A stretch of DNA of 6,341 nt from Cyanobacteria bacterium UBA8803 (GCA_003505715.1 DNXU01000207.1:10055-16395); one strand, 5' to 3'. Shown: positions 1 to 6,341, counted from the stretch's first letter. The notes: generated from the letters alone by a model not told the origin. Made by a program: numbers and translations.

Positions 1-21
1 ACAACCAACAACCAACAACAA
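1..21. repeat. Heptanucleotide tandem repeat (ACAACCA)n, inside the kinase ATPase domain
   Basis: Two full ACAACCA units and a third degenerate one (ACAACAA) run from the window edge into an A-tract, so the array may extend further left. It is translated in frame as Q-P-T-T-N-N, just before the strand leading to the G1 box, which is normally a variable hairpin loop of HATPase domains. The same 7-mer recurs later in this gene. This matches the short tandemly repeated heptamers known from cyanobacterial genomes. Confidence 0.8.
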
Positions 22-973
22 AAAAATTCGATTTCAAATTGAAGATACGGGCATTGGTATGAGCAGCGAACAATTAGAGAAAATCTTTTTACCCTTCGAG
101 CAAGTGGGTAACAAGAAGCGTCAGGTGGAAGGAACCGGACTGGGTTTGGCGATTAGCTCTAAAATTGTGCAGATGATGGGTGCTACTATCCAAGTGCAAA
201 GCAAGTTGGGCAAAGGTAGTATTTTTTGGATGGATGTGGAATTACCTGAAGTCAGAGAATGGGAACAGGAGGCTACTGTAGTTGCACAAGAAAAGATTAT
301 GGGTTATCAAGGCAGAAGGCGGAAAATCCTGATTGTGGATGATCGCTGGGAAAACCGCTCCGTGATTTTGAATCTGCTAGATCCTATAGGGTTTGAGATT
401 ACAGAAGCCAGCAATGGTCAAGAAGGTTTAGATCGTGCGATCGCCAATCAGCCCGATTTGATTATTACGGACTTAGCCATGCCAGTGATGGATGGGTTTG
501 AGATGATGCACCACCTTCGGCAGTCTACTCAATTTGCAGATATCGCGATCGTAGTTTCATCTGCCAGTGTCTTCCATATCGATCGGCAAAAGAGTTTAGC
601 TGCTGGTGGCAGTGATTTTCTGCCTAAGCCAGTGCAAGCCGACGATCTATTCCAAATACTACAGCAACATTTGGCGCTGGAATGGATTTACGAAGATTCG
701 TCATCAAGCGAGGTTAAGCCTTCAGAAGTTAGCACCACCAACAACCAACAACCAACAACCAACCAACGAACCTGGGTAGTTCCGCCCTCAGAGGAACTCT
801 CTATTCTGTGGGATTTGGCAATGAAAGGCCGTGTCAAATCTCTACTGGAAGCCATCGATAACCTGGAAAAATTAGATGACAAATTTATTCCCTTTACTCA
901 AGAGCTACGTCACTTAGCTAAAGCTTTTCAATTAAAAAAGATTCGCAATATTATTAAACAATATCAACCTTGA
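2..973 (+). CDS. Hybrid histidine kinase, C-terminal part (HATPase end - receiver - helical tail), 5' truncated by window edge
   Basis: The reading frame is open from base 2, so the gene begins outside the window; the ATG at 59 lies inside the ATPase domain (DTGIGM motif) and is not the true start. Visible in order: the HATPase G1 box DTGIGM (about 47-64), the F box IFLPFEQ and the G2 box GTGLGLAIS, all intact; then a receiver domain (about 323-690) with the acidic pair DD at 338-343, the phospho-acceptor Asp at 470-472 within DLAMPVMDG, and the conserved Lys at 626-628 in LPKPV. A low-complexity Thr/Asn/Gln linker follows, made by a heptanucleotide repeat, then a helical tail of about 60 residues like those after receivers in many cyanobacterial hybrid kinases; it lacks a recognisable Hpt phosphotransfer motif. 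Family knowledge says the kinase autophosphorylates on an upstream HisKA histidine and passes phosphate to the receiver Asp. The sensed signal is unknown because the sensory part is missing. Confidence 0.93.
   Translation, partial: QPTTNNKKIRFQIEDTGIGMSSEQLEKIFLPFEQVGNKKRQVEGTGLGLAISSKIVQMMGATIQVQSKLGKGSIFWMDVELPEVREWEQEATVVAQEKIMGYQGRRRKILIVDDRWENRSVILNLLDPIGFEITEASNGQEGLDRAIANQPDLIITDLAMPVMDGFEMMHHLRQSTQFADIAIVVSSASVFHIDRQKSLAAGGSDFLPKPVQADDLFQILQQHLALEWIYEDSSSSEVKPSEVSTTNNQQPTTNQRTWVVPPSEELSILWDLAMKGRVKSLLEAIDNLEKLDDKFIPFTQELRHLAKAFQLKKIRNIIKQYQP
741..768. repeat. Heptanucleotide tandem repeat (ACAACCA)3 plus a degenerate unit, in the post-receiver linker
   Basis: Three exact ACAACCA units (741-761) are followed by a diverged unit ACCAACG; related CCACCAAC sequence precedes them. 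The repeat is read in frame as a Thr/Asn/Gln/Pro linker between the receiver domain and the C-terminal helical tail. Because the unit is 7 bp, gain or loss of one unit would shift the frame, while three units add seven codons. Confidence 0.85.
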
Positions 974-1192
974 AAATGTAAAATTAAAATTGGCATTTAC
1001 TCCTTAGTAATTTATGCTGTTGATAACCGATTGAATTAAAGATAAGGAGAGGCAAATTAGAATAGTAAGTGATGTTTTTCTGGGGTTTGTACTGATGTAA
1101 GCATCCCAGGGTAACTCAATTCAAATAAGGCAGAAGAAATAAGGATTTTAATGTGTTCTGATGTCGCTTTACATGATGAATAATTACGATGA

Positions 1193-1206
1193 ACAATTAA
1201 CAATTA
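1193..1206. repeat. Two-copy heptamer ACAATTA in the gap between the two kinases
   Basis: Two adjacent ACAATTA units lie about 15 bp before the start codon of the second kinase. They resemble the AT-rich heptamers common in cyanobacterial intergenic DNA. The rest of the 248-bp gap (974-1221) holds a weak bulged hairpin after the first kinase (arms 993-1001 and 1006-1017, no T-run). I could not identify a convincing promoter or operator. Confidence 0.55.
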
Positions 1207-1221
1207 AATAAGACCTAAATT

Positions 1222-2625
1222 ATGAATACCCCAGAAAAAGATGTTATTTTAATCGTCGATGATAGCCCCAATAATTTGGGAGTGCTATATGATACTTTGC
1301 ATCACGGTGGTTTTGAAATCGCTGTAGCCATGGATGGCTTAACAGCAATAGAGCAAATTGAATATGAACCACCAGCGTTGATTTTATTGGATATCAAAAT
1401 GCCGGGAATTGACGGCTTTGAAACCTGTCGTCGTCTGAAGGAGAATCCAGCAACTAGAGACATCCCTGTGATTTTTATGACGGCTCTTGCTGACACCGTA
1501 GATAAGGTCAAAGGTCTTAATTTGGGGGCAGTAGATTATATTATCAAACCGTTTCAGCAAGAGGAAGTGTTAGCAAGGGTCAGAGTGCATCTGAAGCTGC
1601 GCACCTTAACCAAAGCTCTCGAAGAACAAAATGGCAGACTCCTTCAGGAAATCGAACAGCGTACCGCAGCTGAAGCAGCTTTGCAGAAGCTCACCCAAGA
1701 ATTAGAGCAACAGGTAGAAGAACGCACCGCTAAACTGGCAGAAGCTCTCAACAATTGGCAAAAGGCACAAGCAACTCTGGTTCAGAGTGAAAAAATGTCG
1801 AGTTTAGGACAGATGATTGCAGGTGTTGCCCACGAAATTAATAACCCAGTCGGCTTTATTGTTGGCAATATTGCCCTGGCTCGTCAATACTTCCACGATC
1901 TGCTTAACCTCATTGCCCTCTACCAGCAAACTTATCCCACTCCCACACCAACAATTCAGCAACTCAGAGCAGAGATCGACCTAGAGTTTCTGGCCAAAGA
2001 TTGGCAAAAACTGATCAATTCAATCCAAGTAGGAGCCGAGCGCATTCAACAGATCGTGGGATCGCTCCGAAATTTTTCCCGACTAGATGAATCAGAACTC
2101 AAACCTGTCGATATCCATGAAGGTATTGACAGCACCTTATTCCTGTTACAGCACCGACTCAGAGCCATCGGCGATCGCCCTGAAATAGAAGTGATTAAAA
2201 ACTATGCTCAACTGCCCAAAATCACCTGTTATGCCAGCCAGTTGAATCAGGTATTCATGCACTTGCTCAATAATGCCATTGACGCCGTGGAAAATCAGCC
2301 AATTCCCAGGGTAATTAATATTTGCACCACCGTAGAGACTGGGGAATGGCGGGGCAAGGAAGAATTGCCTCAATTTTCAATTCCTCAATTTGCACTCGTG
2401 CGGATTGGTGATAATGGGCAGGGAATTAGTGAGGAAGTGCGATCGCAAATATTTGATCCATTTTTTACGACCAAACCTGTGGGTAGTGGTATGGGTTTAG
2501 GATTATCCCTGAGTTACCAAATTGTAGTAGAAAAGCATGGCGGTGAACTTCAGTGTATTTCGGCTTTGGGAAAAGGGACGGAATTTGTCATCAAACTACC
2601 TCTTATTCCAGGCCAAATGCTATAG
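1222..2625 (+). CDS. Receiver-first sensor histidine kinase (REC - coiled coil - HisKA - HATPase)
   Basis: This intact 467-residue cytoplasmic protein has no signal peptide or membrane segment. Residues 7-125 are a receiver with acidic residues D13 and D14, phospho-acceptor D57 in [12 protein letters not shown]87 and K109 (KPF). Residues about 128-190 are a heptad-rich coiled coil ([25 protein letters not shown]). The HisKA H-box is GVAHEINNP with the phospho-histidine H204. The HATPase has an N box at 342-358 ([11 protein letters not shown]), a G1 box DNGQG at 397-401, an F box IFDPFF at 410-415 and a G2 box GSGMGLGLS at 421-429, so it should be active. With the receiver at the N-terminus and no other input domain, phosphorylation by another kinase is a likely input; the upstream hybrid kinase is a candidate partner, by inference only. 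The ATG at 1222 starts just before the receiver fold. No clear Shine-Dalgarno sequence precedes it. The output regulator is not in the window. Confidence 0.95.
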   Translation: MNTPEKDVILIVDDSPNNLGVLYDTLHHGGFEIAVAMDGLTAIEQIEYEPPALILLDIKMPGIDGFETCRRLKENPATRDIPVIFMTALADTVDKVKGLNLGAVDYIIKPFQQEEVLARVRVHLKLRTLTKALEEQNGRLLQEIEQRTAAEAALQKLTQELEQQVEERTAKLAEALNNWQKAQATLVQSEKMSSLGQMIAGVAHEINNPVGFIVGNIALARQYFHDLLNLIALYQQTYPTPTPTIQQLRAEIDLEFLAKDWQKLINSIQVGAERIQQIVGSLRNFSRLDESELKPVDIHEGIDSTLFLLQHRLRAIGDRPEIEVIKNYAQLPKITCYASQLNQVFMHLLNNAIDAVENQPIPRVINICTTVETGEWRGKEELPQFSIPQFALVRIGDNGQGISEEVRSQIFDPFFTTKPVGSGMGLGLSLSYQIVVEKHGGELQCISALGKGTEFVIKLPLIPGQML

Positions 2626-2690
2626 CAAGCATTGATAAACCGTTACGAATTTGAGCGCCGCTACAATGCCATGCCCATTATATAAATAAA

Positions 2691-2730
2691 CCACGAAGAC
2701 ACAAAGGACACAAAGAAGAAGAGGAAGAAG
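2691..2730. repeat. Interspersed CCACGAAGACACAAAGGACACAAAG-type repeat
   Basis: A purine-rich stretch with repeated ACACAAAG and AAGAAGAGG units lies in the convergent gap. This kind of sequence recurs in intergenic DNA of many filamentous cyanobacteria. It encodes nothing sensible on the plus strand, and on the minus strand gives the typical spurious hydrophobic peptide VSFVSSWF. Its function is unknown. Confidence 0.6.
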
Positions 2731-2921
2731 ATAAGAGGGGTTGTCGAGCCGGATTTGCTATGATTCGTGCTAGGGCAGGTCATTTTCAGCAGATGGATGG
2801 GATCAACATCGATATCTGCCTGAATTTTCAACAGCGAGTATTCACGCCAAGTAGTCGGCAACATAGCACTATCCCTGCGGCTAATATTCATCGCTTTTTT
2901 AACTCAATACCCAACTTGTAA

Positions 2922-2955
2922 TGCCGAAGGCGATCGCAGCGATCGCTCTGCCGAA
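2922..2955. repeat. Paired HIP1 octamers flanked by a TGCCGAA direct repeat
   Basis: Two GCGATCGC palindromes (2930-2937 and 2939-2946) are separated by one base and bracketed by TGCCGAA at 2922-2928 and 2949-2955. Since GCGATCGC is self-complementary, the two copies can also pair with each other. The composite resembles small HIP1-based intergenic repeats in cyanobacteria. Function is unknown. Confidence 0.6.
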
Positions 2956-3010
2956 ACTAGCACAATCTCCTTCTAAACTTTGATCGCAAACCTTTTATCT
3001 TGTAAGCGAT

Positions 3011-3039
3011 CGCTGTCTGCTTAAAAAGAGCAAACAGCG
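3011..3039 (-). terminator. Hairpin downstream of the HEAT-GUN4 gene (possible terminator or 3' stabiliser)
   Basis: The arms CGCTGTCTGCT (3011-3021) and AGCAAACAGCG (3029-3039) flank a 7-base loop, about 36 bases past the HEAT-GUN4 stop. In minus-strand RNA all 11 positions pair, one as a G-U wobble. In plus-strand RNA the same position is a C-A mismatch. This favours function in the minus-strand transcript. No T-run follows the stem (the T-tract is in the loop), so it is not a canonical intrinsic terminator. Confidence 0.45.
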
Positions 3040-3074
3040 AATTTCAGCCCATATCTCCGCCCGCGTGAGAGACA

Positions 3075-5906
3075 CTATGAAGTTTTGCAAGCTTCAAGGC
3101 GCGGGAAAATACAATCGCACAAACTAGAGTGGATAACCCAAGCAAACGGACTACAGTTATCGCCGTGCCAGCAAGATGTTGGCAGATGTCCTACAGGAGC
3201 TTCAATGCTAAAACCCTCCTGCATTCTAATTACCTCAACCATTCTATTTATCTCAACGTACCAGCCGACTCGCCGATTGAATTCTTGCAAAACTTCAGTA
3301 GAAGGACGTTGACCGTCTAGCGCTCCACCACTTTGCAAATAGATATCTTTTTGAATGCTGAAACCAAACCGCCCTTGGCTGGCATCAATCCAAAGTTGGT
3401 CAATTGTCTGGAGTTCAGTGCAGGGAAAACGGCGCAATTCCTCTTTAGAAACTGAAGCTCCGGTATAAAATTCACCAACCGCTTGTAGCATTAGCAAGTA
3501 GGTTTCATTATCCGCTTCTTCCCATTGCCCTGCGGCCAGGAAATTCCGTAATTTGGTGTAATCAAGACCAGTTCTCCGGTCAGAAAAGATGTATTCATAA
3601 TGACAATCCCCAAACTGCTCGACATTTGCCAAGAGCGGTAAGTGTCCTGCCGGAGAACTGAGATGAAATTTAATGTCCTCATACTCGCCTAAAAAACCAG
3701 AAACAATCCAGCCAACGCGCTGACAAAACGCCTGCCAAACTTTATCGCCTGGATATTTGCCATCGAGCGTGCCACCGCACTGGAGATAAATTTCTCGTTG
3801 GATGCTGAAACCAAAATGTCCGCAACTCGTGCTTGTCCACAATTGATCGATCGTTTGCAGATCTTCCGAGGAAAGCGTTAACACCTCTTCCAAACGGATT
3901 ACACTACCCGCTTTTCGTCCCAACTTTTTCAGAATCAGATCGTATGTTTCGGTGTCAGCTTGTTTCCAGAGTTGAGCCTTCAGCAACTTACATAACTTTG
4001 TATAATCGCTGTCGCAATCTGTAGGAATTTCTGGAATTTCGATTGAAATGTTTGGTAAGGTTTCTGATTCATCTGGGCGATCGCTCTTTGTTTGTTCAGC
4101 GTGTTTTGCGATCCCACGCATAGCGGTTAATCGTGCCTCTTCATCAGGTTCATGGGTGGCAATATTGTTCAATAATTCGATAGTTTCCGAGTGGCTCAAA
4201 AAACAATCGACAAGCACTTCCACGAATGCAGCCCGTAATCTACCGGGAGTTTGGGTGTTCTGAATCAACTCCTTTAGCCAGGAAAAGAATTGAGAATCTC
4301 CTGCATAGCATCCACCGATTTGGCGCAAGATCCAGGAATAGTTAACGTCCTGTTGCTCTTTAACATATTGGTCAATGCATTGTTTTAGAAATGGTAGGGT
4401 TTCAGAGGAGTCTCGATACCCACAAGCTAGAAGTATCAGTGCATCTTGTCGGACTCTCGAATTTGGCTCATTCTGGGCGAGATGTTGCAAAAGAGGCAAA
4501 ACCGATGGAGCATTTCGATAGTGATGAACCAGTGGCTCTAGGGCGCGTCCTCGTCTAAAGTCATCTTTCTCCTGACTGTGAGCAATATCAAGCAGGAATG
4601 GCAAAGTTTGAGGATCGTTCTGGTAATACTTAACCAGGACTTCAATTAATGTGCAGGTACTCTCCCACCACTGGTTTTGCTTAAGCTGATGTAATACAAC
4701 CAGGGTTTGAGGATTATTGTGGTAGTGTTGGGCAAGCAACTCCACAGCACTTGCTAAGATTTCAGGCTTCCGATTCGTTTGAATTATTTGTAACAACAAG
4801 GATAAGGTTTGTGGATCGTCATAGTGATATTCGACCATTGCTTTGAGCAGTGCTTTAATCTCATTTGTTGGATACTTCAAAACCCATTGCTCGTTATTAA
4901 TAAATTTCTGAGCAAAGTTCTGTAAGAAACATAGGGTTTGCGGGTCATACGGGTAGTTCTGGACAAGTAGTTCTATGGTTGTCCTTGTCGTCAAATCAGT
5001 CGGCTTGCTCGTTTGAAGGATCTCCAGCAACAAGGGTAAAGTTTGCGGTTCATTCGGGTAGTACTGAACAACCAGTCTTAAAGCCAAGGCTTTAAGATTA
5101 TCCAGCGTTAAAATATGCCGATATGAGCTACGCTGAGATGAGTCACAATTTGTTTGAATGACCTTTAGCAACAAGGGTAAAGTTTGCGGCTCGTCTGTGT
5201 AATGTTCGGCAAGTGCGCTCGCAGCGATCATTATCAAACCCTCTCTGTCGCTTTGCACACAGCTCTGTAACAACGATAAGGTTTGTGGATCGTCTGGATA
5301 ATGTTCGATAATTTGTTCCAGTGCTTCTTTTTGAATCGTAGAATCATCATCATTCTGATGGCGATCGCATAACAAAGTTAGCGTTTGAGGCTGATTCTGG
5401 TAGTAGTCGCCTAACGTATAAACTGCGGCAAATCGAACATAGCCATCTTCAGAATTTTGAACGCGATCGCGCAGCCAAGAATACGTTTGGGGATTATCCT
5501 GATAATACTTACCAATTGCATCAACTGCGGCTTGCCGAACATTGCCATCTTCAGAATTTAGAGCGCGATCGCACAGCCAGGAATAAGTTTGAGGATCATC
5601 GTGATGATACTTACCAATTGCCTCAACTGCTGCCTGTCTGATCCCATGATAGATATCATTTTCAACCCAATCCTGTAGTAGAGCAAGAGGAAGAGGACGA
5701 TCTCGATAGTAATCAGCCAGGGTCATAATTTGCCCAAAAATTGCATCTTGTTCATGGCAATCAGGGGCATTGTTATAGTAATTGAACAACATAGCAGAAG
5801 CTTGAGGATGATCGCGATAGTGTTCCAGGATTTCCTCTATTGTTGCTCGTTGGATCGGTTCAAGGGCTTTAGGTGTGTTTCCGTTGTTTGCAGTATTTTT
5901 AGCCAT
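3075..5906 (-). CDS. HEAT-repeat protein with two C-terminal GUN4 domains
   Basis: This 943-residue protein appears soluble, without signal peptide or membrane segments. Residues about 24-600 hold some 16 helical units with the signature 'YYxDxPQTLxLL' (for example at 99, 133, 167, 201, 234, 281, 316, 359, 393 and 426), spaced mostly 33-35 residues apart; the first and last units are degenerate. They belong to the HEAT/PBS-lyase-like class and resemble repeats on cyanobacterial NACHT-HEAT proteins. An acidic linker (about 605-632) leads to GUN4 domain A (634-760) and GUN4 domain B (782-912). Both carry LQTIDQLW, GFSIQ-(R/K)-(E/D)-IYLQ, RVGW and GHLP. The tail ending PRLEACKTS resembles the ends of other GUN4 proteins. 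Standalone GUN4 binds porphyrins and stimulates Mg-chelatase; in long fusions its role is unproven. No NTPase, protease, kinase or nuclease motif is visible, so a scaffold or sensor role is inferred. The start at 5906 follows AAGGA at 10 bp spacing. A HigA-like gene lies 95 bp upstream on the same strand. Confidence 0.93.
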   Translation of the reverse strand: MAKNTANNGNTPKALEPIQRATIEEILEHYRDHPQASAMLFNYYNNAPDCHEQDAIFGQIMTLADYYRDRPLPLALLQDWVENDIYHGIRQAAVEAIGKYHHDDPQTYSWLCDRALNSEDGNVRQAAVDAIGKYYQDNPQTYSWLRDRVQNSEDGYVRFAAVYTLGDYYQNQPQTLTLLCDRHQNDDDSTIQKEALEQIIEHYPDDPQTLSLLQSCVQSDREGLIMIAASALAEHYTDEPQTLPLLLKVIQTNCDSSQRSSYRHILTLDNLKALALRLVVQYYPNEPQTLPLLLEILQTSKPTDLTTRTTIELLVQNYPYDPQTLCFLQNFAQKFINNEQWVLKYPTNEIKALLKAMVEYHYDDPQTLSLLLQIIQTNRKPEILASAVELLAQHYHNNPQTLVVLHQLKQNQWWESTCTLIEVLVKYYQNDPQTLPFLLDIAHSQEKDDFRRGRALEPLVHHYRNAPSVLPLLQHLAQNEPNSRVRQDALILLACGYRDSSETLPFLKQCIDQYVKEQQDVNYSWILRQIGGCYAGDSQFFSWLKELIQNTQTPGRLRAAFVEVLVDCFLSHSETIELLNNIATHEPDEEARLTAMRGIAKHAEQTKSDRPDESETLPNISIEIPEIPTDCDSDYTKLCKLLKAQLWKQADTETYDLILKKLGRKAGSVIRLEEVLTLSSEDLQTIDQLWTSTSCGHFGFSIQREIYLQCGGTLDGKYPGDKVWQAFCQRVGWIVSGFLGEYEDIKFHLSSPAGHLPLLANVEQFGDCHYEYIFSDRRTGLDYTKLRNFLAAGQWEEADNETYLLMLQAVGEFYTGASVSKEELRRFPCTELQTIDQLWIDASQGRFGFSIQKDIYLQSGGALDGQRPSTEVLQEFNRRVGWYVEINRMVEVIRMQEGFSIEAPVGHLPTSCWHGDNCSPFAWVIHSSLCDCIFPRLEACKTS
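5361..5572 (-). repeat. 102-bp tandem repeats within the HEAT array, each with a HIP1 site
   Basis: Successive HEAT units here are 34 codons long and still similar at DNA level. GCCATCTTCAGAATTT occurs at 5442-5457 and again at 5544-5559, and ATACTTACCAATTGC at 5505-5519 and 5607-5621, always 102 bp apart. A HIP1 octamer sits at the same codons (C/R-D-R) in three consecutive units, at 5361, 5463 and 5565. This indicates tandem duplication within the gene. Confidence 0.85.
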
Positions 5907-5916
5907 TCTTCAACCA

Positions 5917-5922
5917 TCCTTT
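5917..5922 (-). promoter_or_regulatory. Probable ribosome binding site of the HEAT-GUN4 gene
   Basis: Read on the minus strand, AAAGGA lies 10 bases before the ATG at 5906, a slightly long but acceptable spacing. It supports that start over internal ATGs. An ATG overlapping this site is in a different frame. No confident promoter boxes were found in the 95-bp gap to the upstream gene; a HIP1 site lies at 5965-5972. Confidence 0.45.
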
Positions 5923-6001
5923 GCTAATTGAGTGAACCAATCGATTCTGCAATCATTGATATATGCGATCGCGCAATTGTCGTCTCTTGTCGATATACTT
6001 A

Positions 6002-6328
6002 TCACGAATAGTCTCTGACATCCATTGCCAAAGCCTGTGGAACAAGCTGATAGCCCATAGCATGTAAAATTGCGTTGACATTCTCAAATAGTGGGTTTTC
6101 CTGCTCTGACAATGCTTTTTGTAGTTTTTTCTGGCTCATGCCTGTTACTTCTACTGTTGCTGTAACTCCTTTGACACGGCTAATCATACGCAATGCGGAC
6201 AATAGAGCATCTGTATCATTGTCCTTTGCATATTCCTCAAAAGTAACAGTTAGAAAACTGTCAATTTCCTCTGGATGTTCGCGGTAGTATTCTTCTTCAA
6301 CTTGGTCAAATGTTCTGTATTTACGCAT
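6002..6328 (-). CDS. HigA-like addiction-module antidote protein (helix-turn-helix)
   Basis: This complete 108-residue protein follows the pattern of the 'probable addiction module antidote protein' family (TIGR02684 type, about 100 residues). It has an N-terminal acidic helical part with EEIDSFL and FEEYAKDNDTDALLSALRMISRVKG (in two pieces, residues 21-26 and 30-54). A helix-turn-helix follows at about 56-75 (VTATVEVTGMSQKKLQKALS), then NPLFENVNAILHAMGYQL. Members typically bind their own promoter and neutralise a RelE/HigB-like mRNA-interferase toxin, whose gene usually lies just upstream. Here upstream is past 6341, so the toxin cannot be seen; only 13 bases before the start codon remain, including a GAG that could be part of a ribosome binding site. 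The gene lies 95 bp before the HEAT-GUN4 gene on the same strand, so co-transcription is possible. It could also be a solitary regulator. Confidence 0.8.
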   Translation of the reverse strand: MRKYRTFDQVEEEYYREHPEEIDSFLTVTFEEYAKDNDTDALLSALRMISRVKGVTATVEVTGMSQKKLQKALSEQENPLFENVNAILHAMGYQLVPQALAMDVRDYS

Positions 6329-6341
6329 GACTTAAATGCTC

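Larger units (their letters stand above)
2626..3074. other. Intergenic region between convergent genes, no supported gene
   Basis: This 449-bp gap separates the second kinase (+) from the HEAT-GUN4 gene (-). It contains a short inverted repeat across the kinase stop codon (AATGCT 2616-2621, AGCATT 2628-2633, no T-run), an interspersed A/G-rich repeat, a HIP1 pair and a hairpin near 3011-3039, listed separately. A 76-codon minus-strand frame (2661-2891) exists, but its C-terminal third is just the reverse translation of the interspersed repeat (FFFVSFVSSWF), so it is unlikely to be a real gene. Its first half, reading WREYSLLKIQADIDVD, matches nothing I recognise and could be a gene remnant. 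Confidence 0.6.

Noticed and set aside
59..61. ATG at 59 as the start of the first gene
   Set aside because: The same frame is open upstream to the window edge and encodes the first part of the ATPase G1 box, so the ATG is internal.
688..882. Minus-strand frame of 64 codons over the first kinase
   Set aside because: It lies opposite a clearly coding region, and its hydrophobic core (LVVGCWLLVV) is the reverse reading of the heptamer repeat.
247..973. C-terminal tail of the first kinase as an Hpt phosphotransfer domain
   Set aside because: The tail is helical, but its only candidate histidine (in RHLAKAF) lies near the end and does not fit the Hpt HxLKG pattern.
2661..2891. Minus-strand frame of 76 codons as a genuine small membrane protein
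   Set aside because: The hydrophobic segment (FFFVSFVSSWF) is the antisense translation of the intergenic ACACAAAG-type repeat, a known source of false small proteins in cyanobacteria.
2922..3013. CRISPR-like array from repeated GCGATCGC motifs
   Set aside because: The motifs are HIP1 octamers scattered throughout the window, with no repeat units of 25-40 bp and no regular spacers.
3085..4263. Several plus-strand frames of 63-75 codons opposite the GUN4 region
   Set aside because: They overlap well-conserved GUN4 and HEAT coding sequence and show no recognisable domain; they are shadows of the minus-strand gene.

Overview
This 6.3 kb window looks cyanobacterial. It carries 11 perfect copies of the HIP1 octamer GCGATCGC, at 437, 2171, 2439, 2930, 2939, 3006, 4077, 5361, 5463, 5565 and 5965. 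It also has short heptanucleotide tandem repeats of the ACAACCA type, an intergenic CCACGAAGACACAAAGG-type repeat, REC and histidine-kinase architectures usual for cyanobacteria, and GUN4 domains, which are essentially restricted to oxygenic phototrophs. A filamentous, signalling-rich cyanobacterium is the best guess; the genus cannot be fixed from the sequence.

Left part (1-2625, + strand): two-component signalling. The first gene enters from outside the window. It is the C-terminal part of a hybrid histidine kinase: the end of the ATPase domain, a receiver domain and a helical tail. After a 248-bp gap comes an intact 467-residue protein with the opposite order: receiver, coiled coil, HisKA, ATPase. 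They could form a phosphorelay, but the sequence does not prove it. Both kinases have repeat-like sequence in the loop just before the G1 box of the ATPase domain.

Middle (2626-3074): a 449-bp gap between convergent genes. It holds an interspersed repeat, a TGCCGAA-flanked pair of HIP1 sites, and a hairpin that pairs fully only as minus-strand RNA, downstream of the large minus-strand gene. I see no convincing gene here.

Right part (3075-6328, - strand): a 943-residue protein with about 16 HEAT-like helical repeats of roughly 34 residues, followed by two GUN4 domains. Its 'YxxDPQTLxLL' repeats resemble those on cyanobacterial NACHT-HEAT proteins, but there is no NTPase, protease or nuclease domain. 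Ninety-five bp upstream on the same strand is a 108-residue helix-turn-helix protein of the HigA-like addiction-module antidote type. Its toxin, if present, would lie just past the right edge.

The most unusual item is the HEAT-GUN4-GUN4 protein beside a toxin-antitoxin-type regulator. A tetrapyrrole-sensing or scaffold role, or a role in biological conflict, is inference only.
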